Of a DNA stretch of 64,000 nucleotides, positions 23,378-35,255 are shown piece after piece. The DNA is taken from assembly GCA_963680875.1 (NCBI GenBank), contig OY804577.1, forward strand, positions 147,392,196-147,456,195. The letters run 5' to 3'. The DNA is from Bathymodiolus brooksi. Its lineage: Eukaryota > Mollusca > Bivalvia > Mytilida > Modiolidae. How positions within the stretch are numbered: position 1 is the first letter of the stretch; the number at the start of each line of letters is the position of its first letter. The position numbers and the translations under genes are program-made. The notes beneath the pieces are model-generated. The model did not search any database. It worked only from the letters and a program-made list of their open reading frames with translations, and was not told the origin of the DNA.

Positions 23378-26300
23378 TATTGTTTACAAGTGTAGTTCAC
23401 AAACATATAACAAGTTGTATTGTGTATACATAGGTTATTATTTACAAGTGTAGTTCACAAACATATAACAAGTTGTATTGTGTATACATAGGTTATTGTT
23501 TACAAGTGTAGTTCACAAACATATAACAAGTTGTATGGTGTGTACATAGGTTATTGTTTACAAGTGTAGTTCACAAACATATAGCAAGTTGTATTGTGCA
23601 TACATAGGTTATTGTTTACAAGTGTAGTTCACAAACATATAACAAGTTGTATTGTGTGTACATAGGTTATTGTTTACAAGTGTAGTTCACAAACATATAA
23701 CAAGTTGTATTGTGTATACATAGGTTATTGTTTACAAGTGTAGTTCACAAACATATAGCAAGTTGTATTGTGTGTACATAGGTTATTGTTTACAAGTGTA
23801 GTTCACAAACATATAACAAGTTGTATTGTGTGTACATAGGTTATTGTTTACAAGTGAAGTTCACAAACATATAACAAGTTGTATTGTGTGTACATAGGTT
23901 ATTGTTTACAAGTGTAGTTCACAAACATATAACAAGTTGTATTGTGTATACATAGGTTATTGTTTACAAGTGTAGTTCACAAACATATAACAAGTTGTAT
24001 TGTGTATACATAGGTTATTGTTTACAAGTGTAGTTCACAAACATATAACAAGTTGTATTGTGTGTACAAAGGTTATTGTTTACAAGTGTAGTTCACAAAC
24101 ATATAACAAGTTGTATTGTGTATACATAGGTTATTGTTTACAAGTGTAGTTCACAAACATATAACAAGTTGTATTGTGTATATATAGGTTATTGTTTACA
24201 AGTGTAGTTCACAAACATATAACAAGTTGTATTGTGTATACATAGGTTATTGTTTACAAGTGTAGTTCACAAACATATAACAAGTTGTATTGTGTGTACA
24301 TAGGTTATTGTTTACAAGTGTAGTTCACAAACATATAACAAGTTGTATTGTGTGTACATAGGTTATTGTTTACAAGTGTAGTTCACACACATATAACAAG
24401 TTGTATTGTGTGTACATAGGTTATTGTTTACAAGTGTAGTTCACAAACATATAACAAGTTGTATTGTGTATACATAGGTTATTGTTTACAAGTGTAGTTC
24501 ACAAACATATATCAAGTTGTATTGTGTATACATAGGTTATTGTTTACAAGTGTAGTTCACAAACATATAACAAGTTGTATTGTGTGTACATAGGTTATTG
24601 TTTACAAGTGTAGTTCACAAACATATAACAAGTTGTATTGTGTATACATAGGTTATTGTTTACAAGTGTAGTTCACAAACATATAACAAGTTGTATTGTG
24701 TATACATAGGTTATTGTTTACAAGTGTAGTTCACAAACATATAACAAGTTGTATTGTGTGTACATAGGTTATTGTTTACAAGTGTAGTTCACAAACATAT
24801 AACAAGTTGTATTGTGTATACATTGGTTATTGTTTACAAGTGTAGTTCACAAACATATAACAAGTTGTATTGTGTATATATAGGTTATTGTTTACAAGTG
24901 TAGTTCACAAACATATAACAAGTTGTATTGTGTATACATAGGTTATTGTTTACAAGTGTAGTTCACAAACATATAACAAGTTGTATTGTGTGTACATAGG
25001 TTATTGTTTACAAGTGTAGTTCACAAACATATAACAAGTTGTATTGTGTGTACATAGGTTATTGTTTACAAGTGTAGTTCACAAACATATAACAAGTTGT
25101 ATTGTGTATACATAGGTTATTGTTTACAAGTGTAGTTCACAAACATATAGCAAGTTGTATTGTGTGTACATAGGTTATTGTTTACAAGTGTAGTTCACAA
25201 ACATATAACAAGTTGTATTGTGTATACATTGGTTATTGTTTACAAGTGTAGTTCACAAACATATAACAAGTTGTATTGTGTATATATAGGTTATTGTTTA
25301 CAAGTGTAGTTCACAAACATATAACAAGTTGTATTGTGTATACATAGGTTATTGTTTACAAGTGTAGTTCACAAACATATAACAAGTTGTATTGTGTATA
25401 CATAGGTTATTGTTTACAAGTGTAGTTCACAAACATATAACAAGTTGTATTGTGTGTACATAGGTTATTGTTTACAAGTGTAGTTCACAAACATATAACA
25501 AGTTGTATTGTGTGTACATAGGTTATTGTTTACAAGTGTAGTTCACAAACATATAACACGTTGTATTGTGTGTACATAGGTTATTGTTTACAAGTGTAGT
25601 TCACAAACATATAACAAGTTGTATTGTGTATACATAGGTTATTGTTTACAAGTGTAGTTCACAAACATATAGCAAGTTGTATTGTGTGTACATAGGTTAT
25701 TGTTTACAAGTGTAGTTCACAAACATATAACAAGTTGTATTGTGTGTACATAGGTTATTGTTTACAAGTGAAGTTCACAAACATATAACAAGTTGTATTG
25801 TGTGTACATAGGTTATTGTTTACAAGTGTAGTTCACAAACATATAACAAGTTGTATTGTGTATACATAGGTTATTGTTTACAAGTGTAGTTCACAAACAT
25901 ATAACAAGTTGTATTGTGTATACATAGGTTATTGTTTACAAGTGTAGTTCACAAACATATAACAAGTTGTATTGTGTGTACATAGGTTATTGTTTACAAG
26001 TGTAGTTCACAAACATATAACAAGTTGTATTGTGTATACATAGGTTATTGTTTACAAGTGTAGTTCACAAACATATAACAAGTTGTATTGTGTATATATA
26101 GGTTATTGTTTACAAGTGTAGTTCACAAACATATAACAAGTTGTATTGTGTATACATAGGTTATTGTTTACAAGTGTAGTTCACAAACATATAACAAGTT
26201 GTATTGTGTGTACATAGGTTATTGTTTACAAGTGTAGTTCACAAACATATAACAAGTTGTATTGTGTGTACATAGGTTATTGTTTACAAGTGTAGTTCAC

Positions 26301-26657
26301 AAACATATAACAAGTTGTATTGTGTGTACATAGGTTATTGTTTACAAGTGTAGTTCACAAACATATAACAAGTTGTATTGTGTATACATAGGTTATTGTT
26401 TACAAGTGTAGTTCACAAACATATAACAAGTTGTATTGTGTATACATAGGTTATTGTTTACAAGTGTAGTTCACAAACATATAACAAGTTGTATTGTGTG
26501 TACATAGGTTATTGTTTACAAGTGTAGTTCACAAACATATAACAAGTTGTATTGTGTATACATAGGTTATTGTTTACAAGTGTAGTTCACAAGCATATAA
26601 CAAGTTGTATGGTATGTACATATGTTATTGTTTACAAGTGTAGTTCACAAACATATA

Positions 26658-26684
26658 ACAAGTTGTATTGTGTATACAACTTGT
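26658..26684. repeat. Hairpin variant, copy 4
   Basis: Same perfect 11-bp stem, 3307 bp after copy 3. The unit before it differs slightly (CACAAGCATATAAC, GGTATGTAC). Confidence 0.85.
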
Positions 26685-29600
26685 TATTGTTTACAAGTGT
26701 AGTTCACAAACATATAACAAGTTGTATTGTGTATACATAGGTTATTATTTACAAGTGTAGTTCACAAACATATAACAAGTTGTATTGTGTGTACATAGGT
26801 TATTGTTTACAAGTGTAGTTCACAAACATATAGCAAGTTGTATTGTGCATACATAGGTTATTGTTTACAAGTGTAGTTCACAAACATATAGCAAGTTGTA
26901 TTGTGTGTACATAGGTTATTGTTTACAAGTGTAGTTCACAAACATATAACAAGTTGTATTGTGTATACATAGGTTATTGTTTACAAGTGTAGTTCACAAA
27001 CATATAGCAAGTTGTATTGTGTGTACATAGGTTATTGTTTACAAGTGTAGTTCACAAACATATAACAAGTTGTATTGTGTGTACATAGGTTATTGTTTAC
27101 AAGTGAAGTTCACAAACATATAACAAGTTGTATTGTGTGTACATAGGTTATTGTTTACAAGTGTAGTTCACAAACATATAACAAGTTGTATTGTGTATAC
27201 ATAGGTTATTGTTTACAAGTGTAGTTCACAAACATATAACAAGTTGTATTGTGTATACATAGGTTATTGTTTACAAGTGTAGTTCACAAACATATAACAA
27301 GTTGTATTGTGTGTACAAAGGTTATTGTTTACAAGTGTAGTTCACAAACATATAACAAGTTGTATTGTGTATACATAGGTTATTGTTTACAAGTGTAGTT
27401 CACAAACATATAACAAGTTGTATTGTGTATATATAGGTTATTGTTTACAAGTGTAGTTCACAAACATATAACAAGTTGTATTGTGTATACATAGGTTATT
27501 GTTTACAAGTGTAGTTCACAAACATATAACAAGTTGTATTGTGTGTACATAGGTTATTGTTTACAAGTGTAGTTCACAAACATATAACAAGTTGTATTGT
27601 GTGTACATAGGTTATTGTTTACAAGTGTAGTTCACACACATATAACAAGTTGTATTGTGTGTACATAGGTTATTGTTTACAAGTGTAGTTCACAAACATA
27701 TAACAAGTTGTATTGTGTATACATAGGTTATTGTTTACAAGTGTAGTTCACAAACATATATCAAGTTGTATTGTGTATACATAGGTTATTGTTTACAAGT
27801 GTAGTTCACAAACATATAACAAGTTGTATTGTGTGTACATAGGTTATTGTTTACAAGTGTAGTTCACAAACATATAACAAGTTGTATTGTGTGTACATAG
27901 GTTATTGTTTACAAGTGTAGTTCACAAACATATAACAAGTTGTATTGTGTATACATAGGTTATTGTTTACAAGTGTAGTTCACAAACATATAACAAGTTG
28001 TATTGTGTATACATAGGTTATTGTTTACAAGTGTAGTTCACAAACATATAACACGTTGTATTGTGTGTACATAGGTTATTGTTTACAAGTGTAGTTCACA
28101 AACATATAACAAGTTGTATTGTGTGTACATAGGTTATTGTTTACAAGTGTAGTTCACAAACATATAACAAGTTGTATTGTGTGTACATAGGTTATTGTTT
28201 ACAAGTGTAGTTCACAAACATATAACAAGTTGTATTGTGTATACATAGGTTATTGTTTACAAGTGTAGTTCACAAACATATAACAAGTTGTATTGTGTGT
28301 GCATAGGTTATTGTTTACAAGTGTAGTTCACAAACATATAACAAGTTGTATTGTGTGTACATAGGTTATTGTTTACAAGTGTAGTTCACAAACATATAAC
28401 AAGTTGTATTGTGTGTACATAGGTTATTGTTTACAAGTGTAGTTCACAAACATATAACAAGTTGTATTGTGTGTACATAGGTTATTGTTTACAAGTGTAG
28501 TTCACAAACATATAACAAGTTGTATTGTGTATACATAGGTTATTGTTTACAAGTGTAGTTCACAAACATATAACAAGTTGTATTGTGTATACATAGGTTA
28601 TTGTTTACAAGTGTAGCTGACAAACATATAACACGTTGTATTGTGTGTACATAGGTTATTGTTTACAAGTGTAGTTCACAAACATATAACAAGTTGTATT
28701 GTGTGTACATAGGTTATTGTTTACAAGTGTAGTTCACAAACATATAACAAGTTGTATTGTGTGTACATAGGTTATTGTTTACAAATGTAGTTCACAAACA
28801 TATAACAAGTTGTATTGTGTATACATAGGTTATTGTTTACAAGTGTAGTTTACAAACATATAACAAGTTGTATTGTGTGTACATAGGTTATTGTTTACAA
28901 GTGTAGTTGACAAACATATAACAAGTTGTATTGTGTGTACATAGGTTATTGTTTACAAGTGTAGTTGACAAACATATAACAAGTTGTATTGTGTGTACAT
29001 AGGTTATTGTTTACAAGTGTAGTTCACAAACATATAACAAGTTGTATTGTGTGTACATAGGTTATTGTTTACAAGTGTAGTTCACAAACATATAACAAGT
29101 TGTATTGTGTATACATAGGTTATTGTTTACAAGTGTAGTTCACAAACATATAACAAGTTGTATTGTGTGTACATAGGTTATTGTTTACAAGTGTAGTTCA
29201 CAAACATATAACAAGTTGTATTGTGTGTACATAGGTTATTGTTTACAAGTGTAGTTCACAAACATATAACAAGTTGTATTGTGTGTACATAGGTTATTGT
29301 TTACAAGTGTAGTTCACAAACATATAACAAGTTGTATTGTGTATACATAGGTTATTGTTTACAAGTGTAGTTCACAAACATATAACAAGTTGTATTGTGT
29401 ATACATAGGTTATTGTTTACAAGTGTAGTTCACAAACATATAACAAGTTGTATTGTGTATACATAGGTTATTGTTTACAAGTGTAGTTCACAAACATATA
29501 ACAAGTTGTATTGTGTGTACATAGGTTATTGTTTACAAGTGTAGTTCACAAACATATAACAAGTTGTATTGTGTGTACATAGGTTATTGTTTACAAGTGT

Positions 29601-30539
29601 AGTTCACAAACATATAACAAGTTGTATTGTGTATACATAGGTTATTGTTTACAAGTGTAGTTCACAAACATATAACAAGTTGTATTGTGTATACATAGGT
29701 TATTGTTTACAAGTGTAGTTCACAAACATATAACAAGTTGTATTGTGTATACATAGGTTATTGTTTACAAGTGTAGTTCACAAACATATAACAAGTTGTA
29801 TTGTGTGTACATAGGTTATTGTTTACAAGTGTAGTTCACAAGCATATAACAAGTTGTATTGTGTGTACATAGGTTATTGTTTACAAGTGTAGTTCACAAA
29901 CATATAACACGTTGTATTGTGTGTACATAGGTTATTGTTTACAAGTGTAGTTCACAAACATATAACAAGTTGTATTGTGTGTACATAGGTTATTGTTTAC
30001 AAGTGTAGTTCACAAACATATAACAAGTTGTATTGTGTATACATAGGTTATTGTTTACAAGTGTAGTTCACAAACATATAACACGTTGTATTGTGTGTAC
30101 ATAGGTTATTGTTTACAAGTGTAGTTCACAAACATATAACAAGTTGTATTGTGTGTACATAGGTTATTGTTTACAAGTGTAGTTCACAAACATATAACAA
30201 GTTGTATTGTGTGTACATAGGTTATTGTTTACAAGTGTAGTTCACAAACATATAACAAGTTGTATTGTGTATACATAGGTTATTGTTTACAAGTGTAGTT
30301 CACAAACATATAACAAGTTGTATTGTGTGTGCATAGGTTATTGTTTACAAGTGTAGTTCACAAACATATAACAAGTTGTATTGTGTGTACATAGGTTATT
30401 GTTTACAAGTGTAGTTCACAAACATATAACAAGTTGTATTGTGTGTACATAGGTTATTGTTTACAAGTGTAGTTCACAAACATATAACAAGTTGTATTGT
30501 TTGTACATAGGTTATTGTTTACAAGTGTAGTTCACAAAC

Positions 30540-30813
30540 TCTGGTTCCGCTCCAACACACTGGACACGGCAGTATACAGCTGTCAAGGTGTTTAACTGAT
30601 TAGAAATCAGATTAGCCATTGTAATTTGATTGGAAATAGTAACTAAGCTATGAACAAGTTTGCAGGTGAAAAAAACCTTGATACCATATTTTTTATGTAT
30701 TATGTTAAAGAGAATTTCTATATAGTTTGAAATTGAATATTTATGGAATGTGCTGAATGTAGGATGTTGATATTTGCTATTAGTTGGTAAAAAAAATCCT
30801 ACCGTATTTCATT
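30540..30813. other. Unique sequence after the 58-bp array
   Basis: AT-rich intronic sequence with no feature recognised. Confidence 0.4.
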
Positions 30814-31344
30814 CCAAAATGGCTGTCAAGCTCAAAGTAATTTCTGATTGGCTGATTTATGACCAAAACTGCTCTTCAGAAACCACCGTCAGGTAACAGG
30901 AAACACGACACTTGTTTTTTGTTTTTTTTATTTTTGACAAAATGAAAAAAAAATTGATTTTGGCATTTTTAACCCCATGAATTTGTGAGAGAAGAGGTCA
31001 AACTGTAAAATGATAGTTTCCAGGCTTTAATACTTCCTTCCCTTGACTCAATTCTTTTGATATGTTATTGCAATGTTAATTAATGCAGAAAATTCAAACA
31101 AAATTTGAGTTTAGAGGTTTTGACCCTAAGCTTTATTGGAATAGAAGTCCAAAACTGCAAAAGGAATGTAACTATCAACATGTTGAAAATCAGGTTTGTC
31201 AAATATTTATGTAAAGGAGAAATCAATTATTCTAATGAAAAGCACAATATGTCCAGTTGTGTAAAACTAATGGACAAAAAAACCAAACATACCTATTAGT
31301 AAACCAGTTGAGTGATACAGACTCTTAAGAACCTTTGATTGTGT
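30814..31344 (+). mobile_element. Decayed copy of the GCTCACCTG-type element
   Basis: CCAAAATGGCTGTCAAGCTC and TTCTGATTGGCTGATTT near 30824-30856, then CTTCAGAAACCACC, follow the order of the module at 42560-42650 (CCAACATGGCTGCCAGGGTC, TTCTCATTGGCTGAAATTT, TGTCAGAAATCACC). At 31304-31344, CAGTTGAGTGATACAGACTC and TTAAGAACC match the 3' terminus seen at 4172-4201 with several substitutions. The copy is much more diverged than the other two and its left boundary is uncertain. A 64-codon open frame at 31105 overlaps it and is not supported as a gene. Confidence 0.6.
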
Positions 31345-31422
31345 TGTAGAATATGTTGGGTACATTTACATTTGTTATGTGATAGCAATGACATTTTCAT
31401 CACTTGAATTATGTGATATATA

Positions 31423-32310
31423 CAGTGCTCCCTCGGTCTATCGCCCCCCGTTTTATCGCCAACCTCACCTATCGCCAAAATTCTTGTCTGTCCCGATTTC
31501 CCCCATTAAAAATCCCCCGTTATACTGCCAATCTCAGCTACCTCCATCTGCCACAGGTTTTCAGACACAAAAGTAGTAAAACCAATTTAAATTCCCCTGT
31601 TAGTACCGCCCACAACTATTCTTTGACAGCTGTGTATTAATCAGTAATTATGGAATGTCAAAACTGGTCATCGGACACGGTCATTGATCTCATAGTTGAG
31701 GGTCGGAACAGGTGATCAGTTGTTTTGATTAGAATAATTACCTGTAATGCTGTATTTAATTTTCTAGTGATTACATTTGTACTTTTAATCCTGAGTATAA
31801 TTTGTAATTTAATTAGTTGTCATAAAAATGTCGTGCTTGAAGAGAAAGCGTAATTAATTAGACGACAAACAAAAACGTGCAATTATAAGTTATGCAAAGG
31901 AAAATCCAAAATTAACATAACAACATATTGCCGATAATTTGACAATTAAATGGGATCTTCCAATAACCCCACAAATGAAGATGAACTGTGGCTGTCACAT
32001 GTTTATAATGACCTTAATGTCCCAAGCTACAAATGACGGTTCAAGAATTTGTCAACATTGACAAAGATCTGCAAACTGTACAGGACATTTCCGATGTGAA
32101 TATAATTATTCTAATTTATTTATTAAACATGTATTATTTATACTTATGTATTTGTACAAGTGCAAAATGCATGTCAGTCGAGTTGAAAGTTTATCTTTTC
32201 ATATGATCACATAACTTCCGGTTTGCAATGTCCCTCAGTTTATCGCCAAACTCGTTATACCGCCAAACTACCGACTGCACAGAAGGTGGCGGTTTAACGA
32301 GGGAGCACTG
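31423..32310 (+). mobile_element. Tigger/pogo-like DNA transposon, internally deleted
   Basis: The 5' end CAGTGCTCCCTCGGTCTATCGCC and the inverted 3' end agree at 19 of 23 positions (the first 13 are identical). Both ends are flanked by TA, the target of the Tc1/mariner/pogo superfamily. TATCGCC or ACCGCCAA motifs recur below both ends. The interior is too short (888 bp) for a full transposase and holds only a broken N-terminal fragment, so the copy is non-autonomous and dead. It lies about 230 bp upstream of exon D. Confidence 0.85.
31828..31983 (+). pseudogene. Broken pogo/Tigger transposase N-terminus
   Basis: From ATG 31828 the frame reads MSCLKRKRN, a stop, LDDKQKRAIISYAKENPKLT, a stop, then QHIADNLTIKWDLPI. 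This resembles the N-terminal helix-turn-helix shared by CENP-B and Tigger/pogo transposases, where KRK, a basic helix, NPK-T-Q-IA and a KWG-PI stretch are typical. Two stops and loss of everything after this region show it is inactive. A further coding-like stretch in another frame near 32041-32100 (VNIDKDLQTVQDI) may be the remnant of the C-terminal end. Confidence 0.68.
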
Positions 32311-32543
32311 TATATGTATTTTTTTTTAATTTCTCATTGTATGTACATGTATTATTATGTAAACATTTGCCCCTTGAGGATATCTCTTTATAGAAATAAA
32401 AGATATTCTAAAAAAAAGATATTCTATTCTATATGGCTCAAACACTATGCATGGCCTGATGTACCCTGCTTGGCATGCAATGAAAATACTTCATTTTTTC
32501 TATTTACCATTACATTATATACCATTACATTATATACTTGAAG

Positions 32544-32621
32544 GTTACTGATGTTAGTATAGCTGTAAATAACATATACAATAATCTGGATCCATCATCA
32601 CTGGAAATTCTGATAACAGAG
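32544..32621 (+). CDS. Exon D of the unrecognised gene
   Basis: The exon is 78 nt, exactly 26 codons, in phase 0 on both sides. It reads VTDVSIAVNNIYNNLDPSSL and EILITE and ends at ACAGAG|GTAAGTTAC, a strong donor. The acceptor (TATATACTTGAAG) has a weak pyrimidine tract, so the exact 5' boundary is the least certain of the seven exons; the frame follows exon C directly. The region just downstream of the donor resembles the 48-bp satellite unit that fills the intron. Confidence 0.62.
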
Positions 32622-32679
32622 GTAAGTTACGTTGACAAAATCTTCCTCTCAAAACTCTTGTAACTTCTATCAATAAGTC

Positions 32680-35255
32680 ACAAAAACATCTTCTGAAACA
32701 CTATTTTAACTGAGGTCAGTTACTGTGGCACAGACATCTTCTGGAACATTATTTTAACTGAGGTCAGTTACTGTGGCACAGACATCTTCTGGAACATTAT
32801 TTTATCTGAGGTTAGTTACTGTGGCACAGACATCTTCTGGAACATTATTGTAACTGAGGTCAGTTACTGTGGCACAGACATCTTCTGGAACATTATTGTA
32901 ACTGAGGTTAGTTACTGTGACACAGACATCTTCTGGAACATTATTTTAACTGAGGTCAGTTACTGTGGCACAGACATCTTCTGGAACATTATTGTAACTG
33001 AGGTCAGTTACTGTGGCACAGACATCTTCTGGAACATTATTGTAGCTGAGGTTAGTTACTGTGGCACAGACATCTTCTGGAACATTATTTTAACTGAGGT
33101 CAGTTACTGTGGCACAGACATCTTCTGGAACATTATTGTAGCTGAGGTTAGTTACTGTGGCACAGACATCTTCTGGAACATTATTTTAACTGAGGTCAGT
33201 TACTGTGGCACAGACATCTTCTGGAACATTATTGTAGCTGAGGTTAGTTACTGTGGCACAGACATCTTCTGGAACATTATTTTAACTGAGGTCAGTTACT
33301 GTGGCACAGACATCTTCTGGAACATTATTGTAGCTGAGGTCAGTTACTGTGGCACAGACATCTTCTGGAACATTATTTTAACTGAGGTCAGTTACTGTGG
33401 CACAGACATCTTCTGGAACATTATTGTAACTGAGGTCAGTTACTGTGGCACAGACATCTTCTGGAACATTATTGTAGCTGAGGTTAGTTACTGTGGCACA
33501 GACATCTTCTGGAACATTATTTTAACTGAGGTCAGTTACTGTGGCACAGACATCTTCTGGAACATTATTGTAGCTGAGGTTAGTTACTGTGGCACAGACA
33601 TCTTCTGGAACATTATTGTAACTGAGGTCAGTTATTGTGGCACAGACATCTTCTGGAACATTATTGTAACTGAGGTCAGTTACTGTGGCACAGACATCTT
33701 CTGGAACATTATTGTAACTGAGGTTAGTTATTGTGGCACAGACATCTTCTGGAACATTATTATATCTGAGATCAGTTACTGTGGCACAGACATCTTCTGG
33801 AACATTATTTTAACTGAGGTCAGTTACTGTGGCACAGATATCTTCTAGAACATTATCTTAACTGAGGTCAGTTACTGTGGCACAGACATCTTCTGGAACA
33901 TTATTTTAACTGAGGTCAGTTACTGTGGCACAGACATCTTCTGAAACATTATTTTATCTGAGGTCAGTTACTGTGGCACAGACATCTTCTGGAACATTAT
34001 TTTAACTGAGGTCAGTTATTGTGGCACAGACATCTTCTGGAACATTATTTTATCTGAGGTCAGTTACTGTGGCACAGACATCTTCTTGAACATTATTTTA
34101 ACTGAGGTCAGTTACTGTGGCACAGACATCTTCTGGAACATTATTTTATCAGGTTAGTTACTGTGGCACAGACATCTTCTGGAACATTATTTTAACTGAG
34201 GTCAGTTACTGTGGCACAGACATCTTCTGGAACATTATTTTAACTGAGGTCAGTTACTGTGGCACAGACATCTTCTGGAACATTATTGTAGCTGAGGTTA
34301 GTTACTGTGGCACAGACATCTTCTGGAACATTATTTTAACTGAGGTCAGTTACTGTGGCACAGACATCTTCTGGAACATTATTGTAGCTGAGGTCAGTTA
34401 CTGTGGCACAGACATCTTCTGGAACATTATTTTAACTGAGGTCAGTTACTGTGGCACAGACATCTTCTGGAACATTATTGTAACTGAGGTCAGTTACTGT
34501 GGCACAGACATCTTCTGGAACATTATTGTAGCTGAGGTTAGTTACTGTGGCACAGACATCTTCTGGAACATTATTTTAACTGAGGTCAGTTACTGTGGCA
34601 CAGACATCTTCTGGAACATTATTGTAGCTGAGGTTAGTTACTGTGGCACAGACATCTTCTGGAACATTATTGTAACTGAGGTCAGTTATTGTGGCACAGA
34701 CATCTTCTGGAACATTATTGTAACTGAGGTCAGTTACTGTGGCACAGACATCTTCTGGAACATTATTGTAACTGAGGTTAGTTATTGTGGCACAGACATC
34801 TTCTGGAACATTATTATATCTGAGATCAGTTACTGTGGCACAGACATCTTCTGGAACATTATTTTAACTGAGGTCAGTTACTGTGGCACAGATATCTTCT
34901 AGAACATTATCTTAACTGAGGTCAGTTACTGTGGCACAGACATCTTCTGGAACATTATTTTAACTGAGGTCAGTTACTGTGGCACAGACATCTTCTGAAA
35001 CATTATTTTATCTGAGGTCAGTTACTGTGGCACAGACATCTTCTGGAACATTATTTTAACTGAGGTCAGTTATTGTGGCACAGACATCTTCTGGAACATT
35101 ATTTTATCTGAGGTCAGTTACTGTGGCACAGACATCTTCTTGAACATTATTTTAACTGAGGTCAGTTACTGTGGCACAGACATCTTCTGGAACATTATTT
35201 TATCAGGTTAGTTACTGTGGCACAGACATCTTCTGGAACATTATTTTAACTGAGG
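32680..35255 (+). repeat. 48-bp tandem array, about 53 copies
   Basis: The unit contains GTCAGTTACTGTGGCACAGA, CATCTTCTGGAACATTA and TTTTAACTGAG, total 48 bp. Alternate forms (TTAACTGAGGTC, GTAGCTGAGGTT, TATCTGAGG) recur in order, and a block of 22 units is duplicated with a 1054-bp offset: GATATCTTCTAG at 33837 and 34891, TATCAGGTTAG at 34147 and 35201. Because 48 is divisible by 3, frames stay open for up to 261 codons (34117-34902) with a 16-residue repeat. This is a by-product. The unit start GAG-GTCAGTTAC resembles the exon D donor. Confidence 0.95.

Larger units (their letters stand above)
14351..30539 (+). repeat. 58-bp satellite, about 279 copies, with higher-order repeats
   Basis: The period is 58 bp, shown by CATATAAC at 14353, 14411 and so on. 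The unit contains ACATATAACAAGTTGTATTG, TGTGTACATAGGTTATTG and TTTACAAGTGTAGTTCACAA. Variants (GTATACATA for GTGTACATA, AACACG for AACAAG, ATAGCAAG, GTGAAGTTC, TATATATAGG, CACACACATATAAC) recur in a fixed order. A marker unit with a 1-bp insertion (TATACAACTTGTTATTG) occurs at spacings of 2901, 2669 and 3307 bp, which are 50, 46 and 57 units plus one base, so 2.7-3.3 kb blocks were copied. The 62-residue open frames at 17675, 20576, 23245 and 26552 are copies of that marker region. The array ends abruptly at unique sequence (CTCTGGTTCCGC). Confidence 0.96.

Noticed and set aside
17675..26740. Four almost identical 62-codon open frames
   Set aside because: They mark the hairpin-bearing unit of each higher-order block in the 58-bp array; the frame is open only because of its 1-bp insertion.
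34117..34902. Open frame of 261 codons (repeat CGTDIFWNII)
   Set aside because: By-product of the 48-bp array, whose length is divisible by 3. It lies inside an intron, and the frame is broken wherever variants create stops.
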